Of a stretch of 64,000 nt of DNA, positions 12,766 through 24,262 are shown piece by piece. Made by a program: the position numbers and the translations under genes. The number at the start of each line of letters is the position of its first letter. Position 1 is the first letter of the stretch. This DNA comes from Anseranas semipalmata (Eukaryota > Chordata > Aves > Anseriformes > Anseranatidae). The notes beneath the pieces were generated by a model. That model saw only the letters and a list, made by a program, of their open reading frames with translations. It was not told where the DNA came from and searched no databases. The stretch spans positions 49,991-113,990 of the forward strand of contig VXAA01005603.1 of NCBI GenBank assembly GCA_013399115.1, in the 5' to 3' direction.

Positions 12766-13704
12766 TAAAACTGGAAAATTCAGTTGTCTCATCCACAGTC
12801 ATTAAGACAACAGTAAAAACTGGCCTGCCTGGTTAGAAACCAGTCAGGTAGCAAACATATAAAAGGCCCTTAGCTTCCAAAAAAGTGGATGAAGGGAGGA
12901 GTCGTGCTCATGTGACTCGAGGGAGTCGATGAGGTCGGTAAATAGTCTGTGAAATGGAGTAGGACGGAAACATGGCACAGGGCTGGGGGTGCTTAGGGCT
13001 CTCCAGAGAGGTGCGATGAGCGGGACTGAGTGTCATATCCAAGTGTGAAGCTCTGTTTAGCTCCTTTAACTTATAAGTAGTCAGAATTTCTTTGCACCCT
13101 ACCTTGCATGAGAACGTTAATTAACTTGGGGAAAGCTATGACCTGCACCGAGCTATGTGGCTATGGCAGCTTTTCCATTTGCTTCCACTTGCACTTAAGG
13201 AACGCTTGAAACGATCGAAGTATTTTCTCTTGTGAGAGATGCAACCTATTCCAGTTGTGTGCGGCACGAACAAAAGCAGTTTTTCCATTTCTTTTGGGTG
13301 TCTGGAGAAAGATTCTGGAACCAAAAAAGAAAATTAGTCATAAAATTCAGTCATAAAATTGGAGCTGTTTTGATTTTTAGAAGAACTGAATAGCATTTTT
13401 TTTTTGGCAGATTATTTTTTTAACCTATATTAGAAAGTTTGTGTGTGTGTATGTTATATGTTTTATAGTTTTATGTAGACACACGCGTGTAACTCTGTAT
13501 GCATATACATAGAACGTGCTCCCTGTCTTTTATAGTAAATTGAGTAGAATTATTTTATACTTTTATTTAAATGTTATACATTCATTTTTAATCAGAAATT
13601 CATGTGTTTAATATATAATAATTCTTCATTTCTGTGTTGTAACTGCCATTGGAGGTAGGTATTAAAACTACTTCACATTTAGGGAGATTATGTGGTAAAG
13701 AAAC

Positions 13705-13792
13705 TTTTTCTTTCTTTTTTTTTTTTTTTTTTTAATAAATCTAGGTTCCATAGTGAGTTGCTGGTGAGTTGGTTTAAAGAAAAAAAAAAAAA
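13705..13792. repeat. Opposed T19 and A13 tracts
   Basis: A pyrimidine tract ending in T19 (13715-13733) is followed 46 bases later by A13 (13780-13792). The two could pair as an inverted repeat. Slippage of each homopolymer is the simplest origin. Confidence 0.7.
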
Positions 13793-13811
13793 TACTCTTG
13801 AAAACAAATCT

Positions 13812-13852
13812 GTCTCTGCAGGAGAGATAAAACAGTCTCTGCAGGAGAGATA
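13812..13852 (+). repeat. Tandem duplication of an 18-bp unit
   Basis: The unit gtctctgcaggagagata occurs at 13812-13829 and again at 13835-13852 with no mismatch, separated by five bases, giving a period of 23. Each unit also contains 'tctctgcaggaga', which is itself nearly palindromic. Confidence 0.9.
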
Positions 13853-15893
13853 GGAAATACAATATGGAGAGGCAGAGGTGTGTGGTTTGGGGTGGTTGTC
13901 TAGCTCAGACATACACTCACCTGGCAGCACACTTACCTGATTTCTAATCCTTGGGCTAGTAAGTGTTAATTTATGTAGGCAAAGTAAGCATCAACAGGTG
14001 AGAGAGGGTTTGGTATGGTACAGTAAATTGAGCTAATCTGGTAGGGGAAAAAATGGCTGCTTCTAGAAATGAAAGCCCTTTCCCTTCTCCCCATCTTGTT
14101 CTCCACAGTCTTGGCCAGGTTGTCACATCATCTCCCCATCTCGCTGGCTGTAAAACCTCTCTCAACCCTTGGTGAACTGATTCAGTTTGCTAATCTACAA
14201 AAAACAAGAATAGTTCTATGCCAGGTTAGTGAGCTGAACAGGTTTACTAAGGGATAGGATGAGTGCAAGGAAGGGACAGGGACAGAAGAACTTAGTGACA
14301 GCACTTAGCTGTTACGTTGGCTCAGCAGTCTGGTTTGACTGCACACTGAGCATTTTGATCCAGCATGATTTGTAAGGTGGTGTTTGGGCTATTTCCATCA
14401 CAGGAAGGATTTGTGTGTTCAAATAAGAGATCTCAAAAAGGAGATTATAAAATTTTGCAAATACAGACCAAGAGGTAGAGGAGAAATCGACATTTAAACA
14501 GAGTTGTCAAGCTTTGAGGCAACGAAAAACACAATTGCTCACTTGATTAGAAAATACTTTCTGTTTCTACTCATCATGGCTTTCAGGCTCGAAACTTACA
14601 ATTTCTGGAGCTAAGCACACTACTGGAATAGCAAAATGGTGTAAAAACTGACATTTTAATCACAGGGTCTCACAAATTAGGCACAAATATTATAATAGAG
14701 TTTAATGAGCATTGTTTCATTAAGAAACCTATGCGTGACATGCATTTTTGAATGTTTAGGTGCAATAAAACTTCTCAGGTCTCCTCTTTTTTTTTTTTTA
14801 TTCTCTGCTCTTTGGAGAACTTTCTTGTGTCTTTTGCAAATGAATGAATTTTATCATATTTTTTTGAATTTCTGGAGGTTACCTAAGTGAAAACTGAACT
14901 AAAAGCATAGTTTAAAAATAATAATAAACCCCTGTAGCAGTAAAAGGCATGACAAAATAAATGGTCACAGTGTATTCTTGTTGTTAGACACTATAATAAG
15001 AGGGGGAAAACTTTAAAAGGTTTGCTTTGGTACAGTACTGCCAAATGTATGCCAGGCGTCTTCTTCACTCTGAGAGGTATTGTAAGAGCCAGTTCAGTGG
15101 CCAGTAAGTATTATAGGTGTGTTTGCATTTATTCTAAGCACTTTCTGTTGAGCTTTCTGTGCAAGATATCCTTATATCTATGCTGTTGCTCAGTTTTGCT
15201 AATATAACTCTCTGATTTAATCTAAAAAATGTTAAATCACACATAAGTATATAACTTCCATTTTTCACAGATCTCAGACTCATACATTCTTCTGAAAACT
15301 TAACAGGCTATAAGTAGATTTATTTTAGTTGATACCATATGGATAACATACTACTATATACCCACTACTATTCGCTCTGTAGACATTTTTGGCACTGTTA
15401 TTCCTAGTGAAAGAAAAACAAATTGTCTTGTAGAGTACATAAAGTGAGCTAAGCTTAATTAAATAGTGGTCTAAAACAAGCATTTATGAAATGATGACCA
15501 ACTAACACCCTTAGCCAGCTAAAGCAGTGCCTGAAATTGCTGTAAATCCTAAGAAAATCAATGGGGGGCATAAGTTGATGTCCATAAAGCTATGATACTT
15601 TGTCTCATTTTGCACCCTGTGTTTCCCTAGATGCTTAGTAAGGAATGGAAGAGGCCATCAACATTAAAAATATTTAACTGAAGCTAAATTCCCTCAAACT
15701 CGCCGAGGTGGTGCATGGGACGCAGTTAGCAGCAGAGGGTTGGTGGTGTGGGTGCTTCCTGTGTCAGACGTGGCTTGCAAGACACATGCTTCTTCTCATA
15801 TGATGCTGAGCCATGAAATTATGGATAGTGAGCCACATCAGTGGGAAGTTGTAGGTGCTGCTGTTAGTATTGGTGACTTATTTTTCTTCAGAT

Positions 15894-15916
15894 GTTATTA
15901 TTATTATTATTATTAA
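15894..15916. repeat. (TTA)7 microsatellite
   Basis: Seven uninterrupted trinucleotide units, long enough to be length-polymorphic. Confidence 0.9.
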
Positions 15917-16064
15917 AACTAATATCAGCTAAGTCAATAAAATCAATGGAATACAGGTATAAAGTTGCTATTCCATTTTAATCTTCTTTTCAGTGTGAGA
16001 ACAAGCTGTGAGCAGCTGCATGCAACGTATTGTGGAGCAGCAACCTTGATTTGGGAGCCTGCTT

Positions 16065-16072
16065 ATTTGCAT
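16065..16072 (+). promoter_or_regulatory. POU octamer-type motif ATTTGCAT
   Basis: This is an exact match to the octamer bound by POU-family factors, here continuing as ATTTGCATAA. An 8-mer is expected by chance about twice per 64 kb when both strands are counted, so on its own this is weak evidence. Other copies are at 23279-23286 and 28568-28575. Confidence 0.2.
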
Positions 16073-18747
16073 AAGGACCATAATGTTTTATACTGAGCTT
16101 GTAGTGTCATGTTATTTGAACAGATTGAAATAAAATTGTAAATTATAGTATACATGTTGATCAATGCGTGAAGTAGTTTTTGTGCTGATGCTAGTGCAGC
16201 AATATTTACGTAGGATATTACAATTTTCATTTCTAAATTTGTTTTAGATAATTCTTGAAATTAAAAGGGGAAACATGCTTTGTGGATTTTGGGTGAATGA
16301 AAGTCCTAGCATTGTAGGAAATTATGTTTCTTATGATTTGACGAACAGCTTTCCTGAACAAACTTAATAATATAATTAATTCTGCCACATGGAGAAGAAT
16401 CCCTCATCAGATGATGCCAGTAAGTTGATCATAACAAATACACTACTTGCATTGCAATGTGGCTTTTGTGGTAACTGGTGAGAGAGAACTGCTGAAGGTT
16501 TTCAGGAAATAACTTGTACTTTGAAAATACTGAAAACTACTTAGGAAAAAAAAAGAAAAATCTTACCTTAAAAATGAATTAATGGTCTTGGATGAATCTT
16601 TGGTGTGGGGTAAGATGTTCACTACCATGCTTCAGCCAGCTGGCTGAAGTCCTTGTAAGAATGCACTTGTCCTGAGGAAGATCAGTCTTTTTGATGATTT
16701 GTTCACTGCACTGAGCCTCACCTTCTTCTTGACGTATATAGCCGAGTGTTTATATATTCACAAATCTTATATAAATACATGCAGTCCTAGAGCCTTTTCA
16801 AGCATTTCCTTTATCAGTGTTTTACGATTTGTTTTACATTAAAGCTTTCCTACTTGATGTAGTGTTTTAGCCCATAAATATTGATTTCAATGACAAAATA
16901 ATTAGGTCGGTTTATGTTAAACAAACAGACACCATTTTTGGAGGTCAGCTGGATTTCAGATGAGTGTTCAGGAACACCATATAGTGGTCTGCAGGATCTA
17001 AGGCTGTTTTGATTGCTTACAGTAGAGAGACATCTACCTGATGCTTCTAACCACTTGGGCAGGGTTGTATGAATGGAAACGCTTTCTTTTCCTTTCTCTT
17101 CATTGAAAAAAGTCCTTTACTGGCAACTAATATGTTCTTCTGCCAAATGAAACAGTGCTCAAAATTCTGGTCTCTTTTTTAGGAAGAAGTTTGTGTAGTT
17201 TCCGTGATTGTACATTGCAGCACTGAAGTTTAATTCAACCTAATTATATTTTTCATCTTAACTGTAACTAGTGATCAGATAATTATTTTGTCCTCTAAAG
17301 AAATACTTAGCTACTATAGATGCTCGATAGTCAGTTTCATTACTTAAATTGAATTTAAGATATAATAATATTATTTATTAATCATTTAGCAGAATGAAAA
17401 CAGGCTTTTAATGCTGCATTATGATTTTACACACTGATGTTTCAGCTTTTCAGTTTATTTTCATAAAAGTGAAAATGAATGTTCTAGGAATATGCATGTA
17501 GGTCACATACTATTTTTGCCATAGTTAGTAAGTCCTTTTCGAAAATTAGGTACATCAGATGTCTCTAGATTAAATGCAATCTCCCGGGAATAGTCGGTCA
17601 TTCCTTGGAAATAATTATTTCTTATTGAAAAATGACTGTTGTGGTGCATTTAGTCCGTGCTATAATTTGCATGCAGCTGTGAACACGTGACACTTTGTTT
17701 TTCTGTTTTCTTCTTCTGCTCTTCTAGATCATGTTTGTACGGAAGTATTTACAAGAACCATCCATAAAATGTTGTCTTGTTTGCTATTAAGAGCTCAGTA
17801 AAAAACTCTGTAAATTGGATTTTACTGTAAAAGAAATGTGTTGTCCATTTTAAGGTTTTTCCCTTTCTGTATTTTACTTAACCATACATGTAATGACATT
17901 GCGTTCTGTATTTTTTTTCCTCCCATGTTGCCATAAACAACTGCTAAATAGAGAAAAGGAAAGACAAAGTTTCCCCAAGTTTCTTACAAGAAGGTTATTT
18001 CCCCCCCAGGCAGGGGCAGATGACCACGAGCAAAGTACTGTAAGAAGTTGCCCTTCCACGTCTGAGACTTTGCAAGTGATACCTGCCTGCTCTGATTTAG
18101 TGCAAATGGGAAGCAAAGTGGGTTGGCTTAAATTATCTTTGTTAGATCTGTGTGACCTTCATCATGAATCGAGCTAACCCATTTTACTTCAAGTCCTCAT
18201 GGCCTAGAAGTATTTCACGTGCAGTTGTAGCTTTTCAACCGAGCATCGGCAACTCCAGGATAGAAATGGTGACAGCTAAGAGTCCCTGGCTTGATTGCGC
18301 TTGGCTGTCCATCTGTACTGCTTGAACATTGCTTTTGGCAAGCAACAGAACTGGTGGCAAAGACAAGTGAGGCTTCCGTGGCGTTCTCGCGGGCACTGCC
18401 CAAGCTCAGCAGCTCGTTTTCAGCTTGACCACCGATCTCAGATTTTAATATTTGTGCAGTTCTTGTTTTAGTGAGCTGAATGACTTATGCTACCAAGGGC
18501 TGAAAGGGAAGTGCCAGGAATTGCAATGAGGAAAGCTGCCTGATGTTTTCCTTTATAGGATGCTGGGTTGATTTATTTATTTATTATAACGTTGCAAAAC
18601 ATTGGCCTTTGGGGATGAAATGTTTGAAGCTGGGTAGCTGCCTCTAACTTAATTTCTTTTTCTTTTATTTTTTTCTGCCAAAATTATTTAGCTATTTATA
18701 ACAATGTGTGGAAAAATGGTTATTTCTTATGTATTTTTTTAAATAAC
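16073..18747. other. Non-coding stretch
   Basis: No gene is supported. It includes the perfect palindrome at 16630-16649. The part at about 17340-17540 is AT-rich, free of recognisable repeats and rich in TAAT/ATTA cores, so it might be conserved non-coding DNA, but that cannot be judged from one sequence. Confidence 0.6.
16630..16649. repeat. Perfect 20-bp palindrome
   Basis: The 10-base arm cttcagccag is followed directly by its exact reverse complement, with no spacer. The centre contains the E-box CAGCTG. It could be a dimer-binding site or a fold-back sequence; no flanking element was recognised. Confidence 0.9.
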
Positions 18748-18766
18748 TTTTTTTTTTTTTTTTTTT
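18748..18766. repeat. T19 homopolymer abutting the gap
   Basis: Nineteen T residues immediately precede the N run, so the assembly probably failed at this homopolymer and the tract length is a minimum. Confidence 0.9.
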
Positions 18767-18819
18767 NNNNNNNNNNNNNNNNNNNNNNNNNNNNNNNNNN
18801 NNNNNNNNNNNNNNNNNNN
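18767..18819. other. Assembly gap (53 N)
   Basis: Fifty-three undetermined bases. The true missing length is not known from the sequence. Confidence 0.98.
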
Positions 18820-19229
18820 TTGCAAATGCTCACATCCCTCCTTTGAGGCGGAAACTAGAAATTACATGGCAGTGCAGAAAGTGCTGGTGATAGGCTTTGG
18901 GGGAAGAAGAGTGGCTTATGAGTCACAGCTTTGCCTTTGTCAGCACTGTGAGAATCTCAGATCTAACCAAACTGTAAGCTGTTAAAGAAATCACAGTTCT
19001 CTCGTGCCGTCTTGAGCGCATTGGAGCTGTATGGCTGCAATTGACAGCATTTTCCTTCTTGCTGAGCAAATTTGTGCATCTTCTAAAGCTGCATGGATTG
19101 CACATGTGCCATCGTCCCCAAGAACCAGCTAAAATACTCCTGGGCAGGCATCTCAGAAGGCGGTAATGAATGGGATCGGCCACTGTAACCCAGAGCAGAA
19201 AATCCTGCTTCTCTTCTTCTCAATTATTT
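18820..19229. other. Non-coding, nothing recognised
   Basis: Mixed composition. An 86-codon minus-strand frame (18923-19183) has no domain. No repeat family was recognised. Confidence 0.6.
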
Positions 19230-20000
19230 CTCCTCAGGCAGCTTTGGAAGAGAAACTGCTTGATGAGGAGAAATGAAAACTCAACCGGGGGGGTAGAAGG
19301 TTGATAAAATTGGGATGGGGAAGAGCAGGCTGTGTGGGCTGGGCAGGGAGGCTGGAAGCTGAGCGGAGGCTGGGCTGGAGGACGAGCTGGCCACCTGGTT
19401 CCCCAGTGCCCGAGAGCCAGGAGTGGAGCCGCAGTGTGGTCCCAACCCTGAAATAACCCCAGCTGTGAACAGAGGAGACAGACCCAGGGTGTGAGGGCCC
19501 TGTCTTCCCCCTCTCCTTGCCCTGTCTTCCCCCAGGGAGGCCCTTCTCTGCCACTGTGGTCGGCCATGGTGTCTTTATGGGCGGCAGGTTAGGAACTAGG
19601 GCTAAAAGGGCTAAAGCTGGGCTGAAAGAGACTGTTGAAGGGGAGTGGGACATAGTAAGTAGCTAAGACACAGGCTCACAGTAACTGATGAACAGAGGGA
19701 AAGAGAAACTGAATCCAGGAGGCAGTGGGAGTCCTGATCAAGAAGTGGGTGATGGGGTGGAAAAGAGAACCGTGGGAAAGGGTTAGAGTCGATATGACTG
19801 TCTGTTGGGGAGTGGAAGAGGGACGAAGCATGGGGAGAGTGTGGCACTGCCAGCCAACCCTGGAAATGACAGAGCAAGGAGAGGTGAAGGAGGGCTGGAC
19901 CCTGAAGGTAGGATTGAAGAAGGGCCAGGGCTTGAATCAACGTGGACCAAAGGATGTGGCTTGAGGAAAACAGGTAGAGGAGCTCTGGAAAGTCCTTTTC
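19230..20000 (+). other. GC-rich, purine-skewed segment
   Basis: From about 19290, and most strongly over 19660-19990, the plus strand is visibly rich in A and G with long runs such as 'ggagaggtgaaggagggctg'. Purine skew removes stops from the complementary frames, which explains the 115-, 139- and 159-codon open frames on the minus strand. Their translations are low-complexity (Ser, Leu, Pro) with no domain, so I do not treat them as genes. The skew could reflect an old transcribed sequence, an R-loop-prone region, or a decayed purine repeat. Confidence 0.5.
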
Positions 20001-20373
20001 TGTAGAAATCTTTGAATAAAAGTAAATACTTTTGGTTTCAGTAGAAGCTCCTTGGGAGTATGTTGACCACCATCTATTGCTAGTCCCCATAGAGAGGATT
20101 GCTTTCCCTTTGCTCGTTTACTCCTTTACTGCAACAGCTGCATGGAACACCTAAAGATTCCAACTCCTCTGCTGATTTGTGTAGGTATCAGCGTGACACC
20201 ATCACATTGACAGTTTCTGATATCTCAGTTTGTTTTTGCCAGAAGTGGCGAATGAAGCAGTGTCCAAGTCAAAGAATGCCAAAAGCGAGCATGTCTTTGC
20301 CAAGCTCTTCAGTCTGGCCCCTTGCGAACATTACAGTTGAACGTTATTTACCCGTGTGCTGTTTTTTCCACAG

Positions 20374-20501
20374 GACCCCTGCTTCGTTGCGTGCCCAAGA
20401 TGGATCTGCTCTGGGAATGAACCTGCTGCATGCGGTGGCGAAGACTGTTCTCCGTAGTAGCCCTGCCTCATTGACAGCAGAAGCTGGGACTCGCGCGGCG
20501 G
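20374..20501 (+). other. Candidate exon of an unknown transcript
   Basis: A strong splice acceptor ('tgctgttttttccacag', AG at 20372-20373) is followed 128 bases later by a good donor (GCGG|gtgagg, GT at 20502-20503). The enclosed segment is GC-rich and holds several CpGs, unlike its flanks. One frame stays open from 20099 through 20599 (166 codons) and another is open until a double TAG after a Cys-rich stretch. Neither translation resembles a known protein. It could be a non-coding RNA exon or a coincidence: cryptic splice-site pairs of this quality are common in 64 kb. Confidence 0.2.
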
Positions 20502-20662
20502 GTGAGGCAGGCAGGAGCCGTGCTGATGCTTTGCGCAGCTGCATGCTTACCTGGGGAACGGGACTCTCTTCCTGGCTGTGCCGCAGAGTTCCTATGTGAT
20601 GCTAGGTAAGATGCTTAATCCAGGCTTTTCTCCTGTCTTTGTGTGTCTGGCTTTCTTGCGGA

Positions 20663-20785
20663 TGACTTGAGATCTTTGGATCTGATTCGGAAAAGTGCTG
20701 AGCACTGATAACTGTGAGTGAGGCAGCGGGGGCTGAGGTTTGAAAGTGCTATATAAAGCACACTGTAATGCTAAGTACTGTGAAA
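20663..20785 (+). repeat. Possible ancient SINE-like repeat (copy 2)
   Basis: Two pieces look like old amniote repeats: 'ttgagatctttggat' with a later 'gaaagtgctatataaagcac' resembles the 3' end of MIR-like SINEs, and between them 'gattcggaaaagtgctgagc' resembles the element proposed at 5954-6041. The match is partial and remembered rather than aligned. Confidence 0.33.
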
Positions 20786-22089
20786 AAATTAGGTCTGAGT
20801 AGTGCCAAACTGGAGACAAAGTTGTCTTCAGAACTGGGGAATCATTTTGACCTTAAAGCTGCCTCTGCTTTGGTAAGGAAGTTAGGAATAACAGAGTTAT
20901 TCTAAGTTAGAAGTAACAGAGTAACAGTGGCAGTAACCATTATGTTTACCGAGAGCTCCGCTGCACCATTGAATTCACAAAGAAATTACTTGTTCTGTCT
21001 TCCGAAAAAAGTTTGAATAGTGTGCAGTAAATAAGAAATCAGACCATACGGCAAATACCAAGAGTAAAACAAATCGCTGTTTCGGTTCGTGGTAGTTCCG
21101 TACGCTGAGCAAAGCAGAGGTGCTGTGGGAATGGGGTGACACAACCATGGTGTATACCATGCCACATAAGCAAACAAAAGCAAAGCTCAGGTTTCTCTGA
21201 AACTTACTTCTGACATTTCCTCCTGTCAGTGCTTGCCTTTTAGTCTAGATGTTCATATCACGTAGTATGATTTGGGGTGTAAGAAGCAGGGCATTTTTTG
21301 ATGCTGTCAACTCAGATAATGTGTGTGCACAGAACTGAAATGACAAGTAAATTCATCGTTCATCCCAGGCACATGCCTCTTGTGCCTGGTTATTGTATCA
21401 GATACAAAGTACACAGTGTTTGTAATACCCGCTATCAGAATGGCTTGAGGTCAGAATTTCAGCTGCATTTCTTCAGTCTCCGGATTTGTGTTTTCCCAGC
21501 GTGATGTCCATAGCCAGCTACAATAGTGTTGTAATCACTAGATAGCATTGAACTTTTTGGCCAAGGCATGATTAGGCTAAATATTGTTTTAACTTAGCTA
21601 ACCTGAATGCAAAATATCCACCATTAGATCAGATTTTATGAATTAACCAAGAGCGTGTCTTTGGTGCCTAGAAACCCAGTGAGTGTGTTTGCCAGATAAG
21701 CCGTTCCCCTCTGTTGCAGAAGAGGGAGACCGTGAAAGCTATGAAGCTTTAATAGGAGCTAAATATTATATTAAATACACAGAGTAAGAATGTGCGCTCC
21801 CCTTGTAGCCTGCTCATGGGGGATCCGCTGCGTCTGGCTCTGTGAAAGGCTGCAGCAGTGCTTCGGGCACAGAGCAGGATTTTCAAGTGCTGCTTTCGAA
21901 GAAAACCTGAGGTATTGTTGCCCGACTATTGCCATGCAGTGCAAGTGTTTCTTTAAATCTTTGTGTTTAAAACATAAACAAAAAACGAGGGGGAGAGAGG
22001 AGACGATCTGCATCTTATGAGCAGGAGTTAAAAATGAAATTATTTGCTTTACCTAGAGCATTGAAAGTGATGTTGCAATGAGCCTGATG
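20786..22089. other. Non-coding stretch
   Basis: No gene is supported. Short open frames on both strands at 20975-21183 and 21771-22020 have no recognisable domains. No repeat family was recognised. Confidence 0.6.
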
Positions 22090-22230
22090 CAATAGCGCCT
22101 GGTAGAAACCGCTCGCCCAATTCGCAGAGGCTGCAGGAGGAAAGCGGGGGGCTGGAGCAGCAGGGGAGCCGCGGGCCTGCAGGGCACCGCGCTGGCACGG
22201 CTCCGCGGGGCAGATTGTCGGCTAACGTGG
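22090..22230. promoter_or_regulatory. Small CpG cluster
   Basis: About a dozen CpGs occur in roughly 140 bases of high GC content ('ggagccgcgggcctgcaggg' and neighbours), flanked by AT-rich DNA. It is followed at about 22330-22545 by a TAAT-rich, repeat-free stretch. CpG retention in an AT-rich landscape suggests an unmethylated regulatory element, but there is no TATA box or clear first exon. Confidence 0.35.
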
Positions 22231-22329
22231 GGAGAGGAATGCCAAGCAAAATAAAAACTGCACCGTTTCTGTGTATGCCATAAAACCGGGGAGGTGGGGG
22301 GGAGGGGGGGCTGTGTTTTATCAATGTGC

Positions 22330-22545
22330 CTACTTTATTTCAGCGGCACGTCTAATCTGGCATGGAAAATGTTTTCTGTTAGGGGAAAGAAATAATGGAA
22401 ATGGAAGCTAATTTTGAGCTAATATGTTTTGAAAGCTGCTAATAATAGTGGAATTTTATTCATAGCTCTTTATTTCTACAATAGAAAAGTAAAATTCCTT
22501 TGGGTTAACTGAAACATCTGTTGAACAAATTGGTTCAGTTTCACG
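22330..22545. promoter_or_regulatory. Candidate conserved non-coding element
   Basis: Repeat-free, AT-rich, with many homeodomain-type cores (gctaatttt, gctaatatg, gctgctaataat) directly beside the CpG cluster at 22090-22230. This is the usual look of developmental enhancers. It is inference only; conservation was not tested. Confidence 0.25.
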
Positions 22546-24140
22546 AGTCTGTTACTAATCCTGAGAAGTAGATGGTGTTTTATAAAGCCGGTAGAGTCTG
22601 GGGTTTAGTGGCCATATTCTTTCATTTTTTTATTATTATTAAAGTAGATCCTTTTGGAGTGTTATGTTTTCATGAATTTAGTAATACCACAGGTAGTATT
22701 TCTAGTATTTCAAGTTTTACCTTTGTTTTAATGAGTTTTCTTCACTGTTGTTTTTAATCAACATTGCTAATACTCTTCAGAAGGTCATGGGTTTCCAGCT
22801 TTTTATCAAGTTCTTAGAAATGAAGTAGCTGAGCAATTAAAAAAAACAAACTTTCAGTACATTTCTGCTTGCGTTTCTTAGTTTCTGTAGTTTCTTCTAC
22901 TCTGTTTTACTTATGAAGGAAGTTTGCATGTTAACAGCATTTTAGTTGCATCTACTGCTGTTTTCTCATTTGGATTAATTCTTTGTCTGTGACTTCACAG
23001 TTGTGGGAAGAGTGTTGTAGGTGACAAATCAGTTTATGACTTCATGTGATAGAAGCTGAGAGTGTCTTAAGCGTCAAAGAGCTGACGTCATATGAATTAA
23101 TACAGGAAGAAAAAGGGAACATTTGAATACAGTTTCTAAGATTCTGTTCACATGCATCAGAAATGCATTAGTTTAATCTCATGCACATACACACACCTTA
23201 AAGTAGTTTATGTTTCGCAGGAACATTTCCTACCGATATAATCATTGAAAGGAAATCACAAGTAAGTATAATGTCAGTATGCAAATGAAATTAAGTTGTT
23301 TGTGCTTTACTGTTAAATATACAAAATCAATGCAAGTTCTTTTTGGGTTCTGTGTAACTGCCGGTAATGTTTTGACACATTTTTTTGTTCGGGATTTAAA
23401 GGGAGAAGCTGAACTTTGAATTTAGACAATGAATATATGTTTTCTTTGTGGTGCATATGTGATGTAGAAAATACAAGACTGGCATTAAGCACATACGTTC
23501 AATGGATTGTAAGCTATGTTATTGTCAGCTGCATGGCCAGGGTACTTGGCTGTTCAGAGTAGCTCAATGTATAGGTAGTAAAGGATGTGAACTGAAACTG
23601 ATAATACTTCTAATTTTACTTCAATGGATAGTTGATTTTATTTTTTATTATGGCTATTTTTTGAAGCTTTAATATATGTTAATTACATGGTAATTCAGTT
23701 GTCATCTTTAAAGTAGAAGATAATGCAAGTACAAATAAGAGGGACAGCAGTCTGCCATATCGTTACTGTTTTTTCCATGAGAGATTGCTGATTTGAGAAG
23801 GAACAGAGAAGTATAGCTTAGTTTTGTGAAGGTGCATTTGAGTATTGTCAGTGCAAGGAGCTGCCCTACTGATAAGATGTTCCAAACTCCCCTCGTGTTA
23901 GCTTTGTCCTTGGTGCAGCTTGCTGTAGTTTCAGATGACATGCATGAAATGAAGCGAGGGGGAAGTTCTGTGGCTGAAGTCCTGTGCCAAGTCTTTTTGA
24001 AGTTGTTTGCAGCAGCTGTGCTGTAGCTAAAGAAAGTCTTTCTTTGCCTCCATCATAACATCTGCATGATCTTTAACAGCAGAATTGTTCCACTATGATG
24101 TATCGTTTAGCTAATCGGGGCTGCTTTCATTAAGTCTTTC
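22546..24140. other. Non-coding stretch with an octamer motif
   Basis: No gene is supported. An exact octamer ATGCAAAT lies at 23279-23286 in AT-rich, repeat-free sequence ('atgcaaatgaaattaagttg'). Nothing else was recognised. Confidence 0.6.
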
Positions 24141-24157
24141 TTTTTTTTTTTTTTTTT
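24141..24157. repeat. T17 homopolymer
   Basis: Uninterrupted run of 17 T, the first of several long A/T homopolymers in 24.1-25.3 kb. Confidence 0.9.
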
Positions 24158-24247
24158 CATATTAGAAATGCTCACAGTACTTTTGGGGATAAGATTGCGA
24201 AGCTCTGGACATGAGTTTTTCCATGTAGAAACAGTAGGTTCCAGTCC

Positions 24248-24262
24248 AAAAAAAAAAAAAAA
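24248..24262. repeat. A15 homopolymer
   Basis: Fifteen A, about 90 bases after a T17 tract and in the opposite sense. No element was recognised between them. Confidence 0.9.

Larger units (their letters stand above)
12766..16064. other. Non-coding stretch with simple repeats
   Basis: No gene is supported. It contains T-rich and A-rich tracts at 13705-13792, a short tandem duplication at 13812-13852 and a (TTA)n array at 15894-15916. The rest looks like unique intergenic or intronic sequence. Confidence 0.65.

Noticed and set aside
12343..12802. 132- and 75-codon minus-strand frames
   Set aside because: Plus-strand frames are open over the same bases; the CpG patch simply lacks stops. No domain.
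19220..20090. Three minus-strand open frames of 115, 139 and 159 codons
   Set aside because: They arise from purine skew of the plus strand, overlap each other in different frames, and translate to low-complexity Ser/Leu/Pro sequence.
20099..20599. 166-codon plus-strand frame as a protein-coding gene
   Set aside because: No domain or recognised homology, and it runs through an apparent splice acceptor. Only the 20374-20501 segment was kept, as a weak exon candidate.
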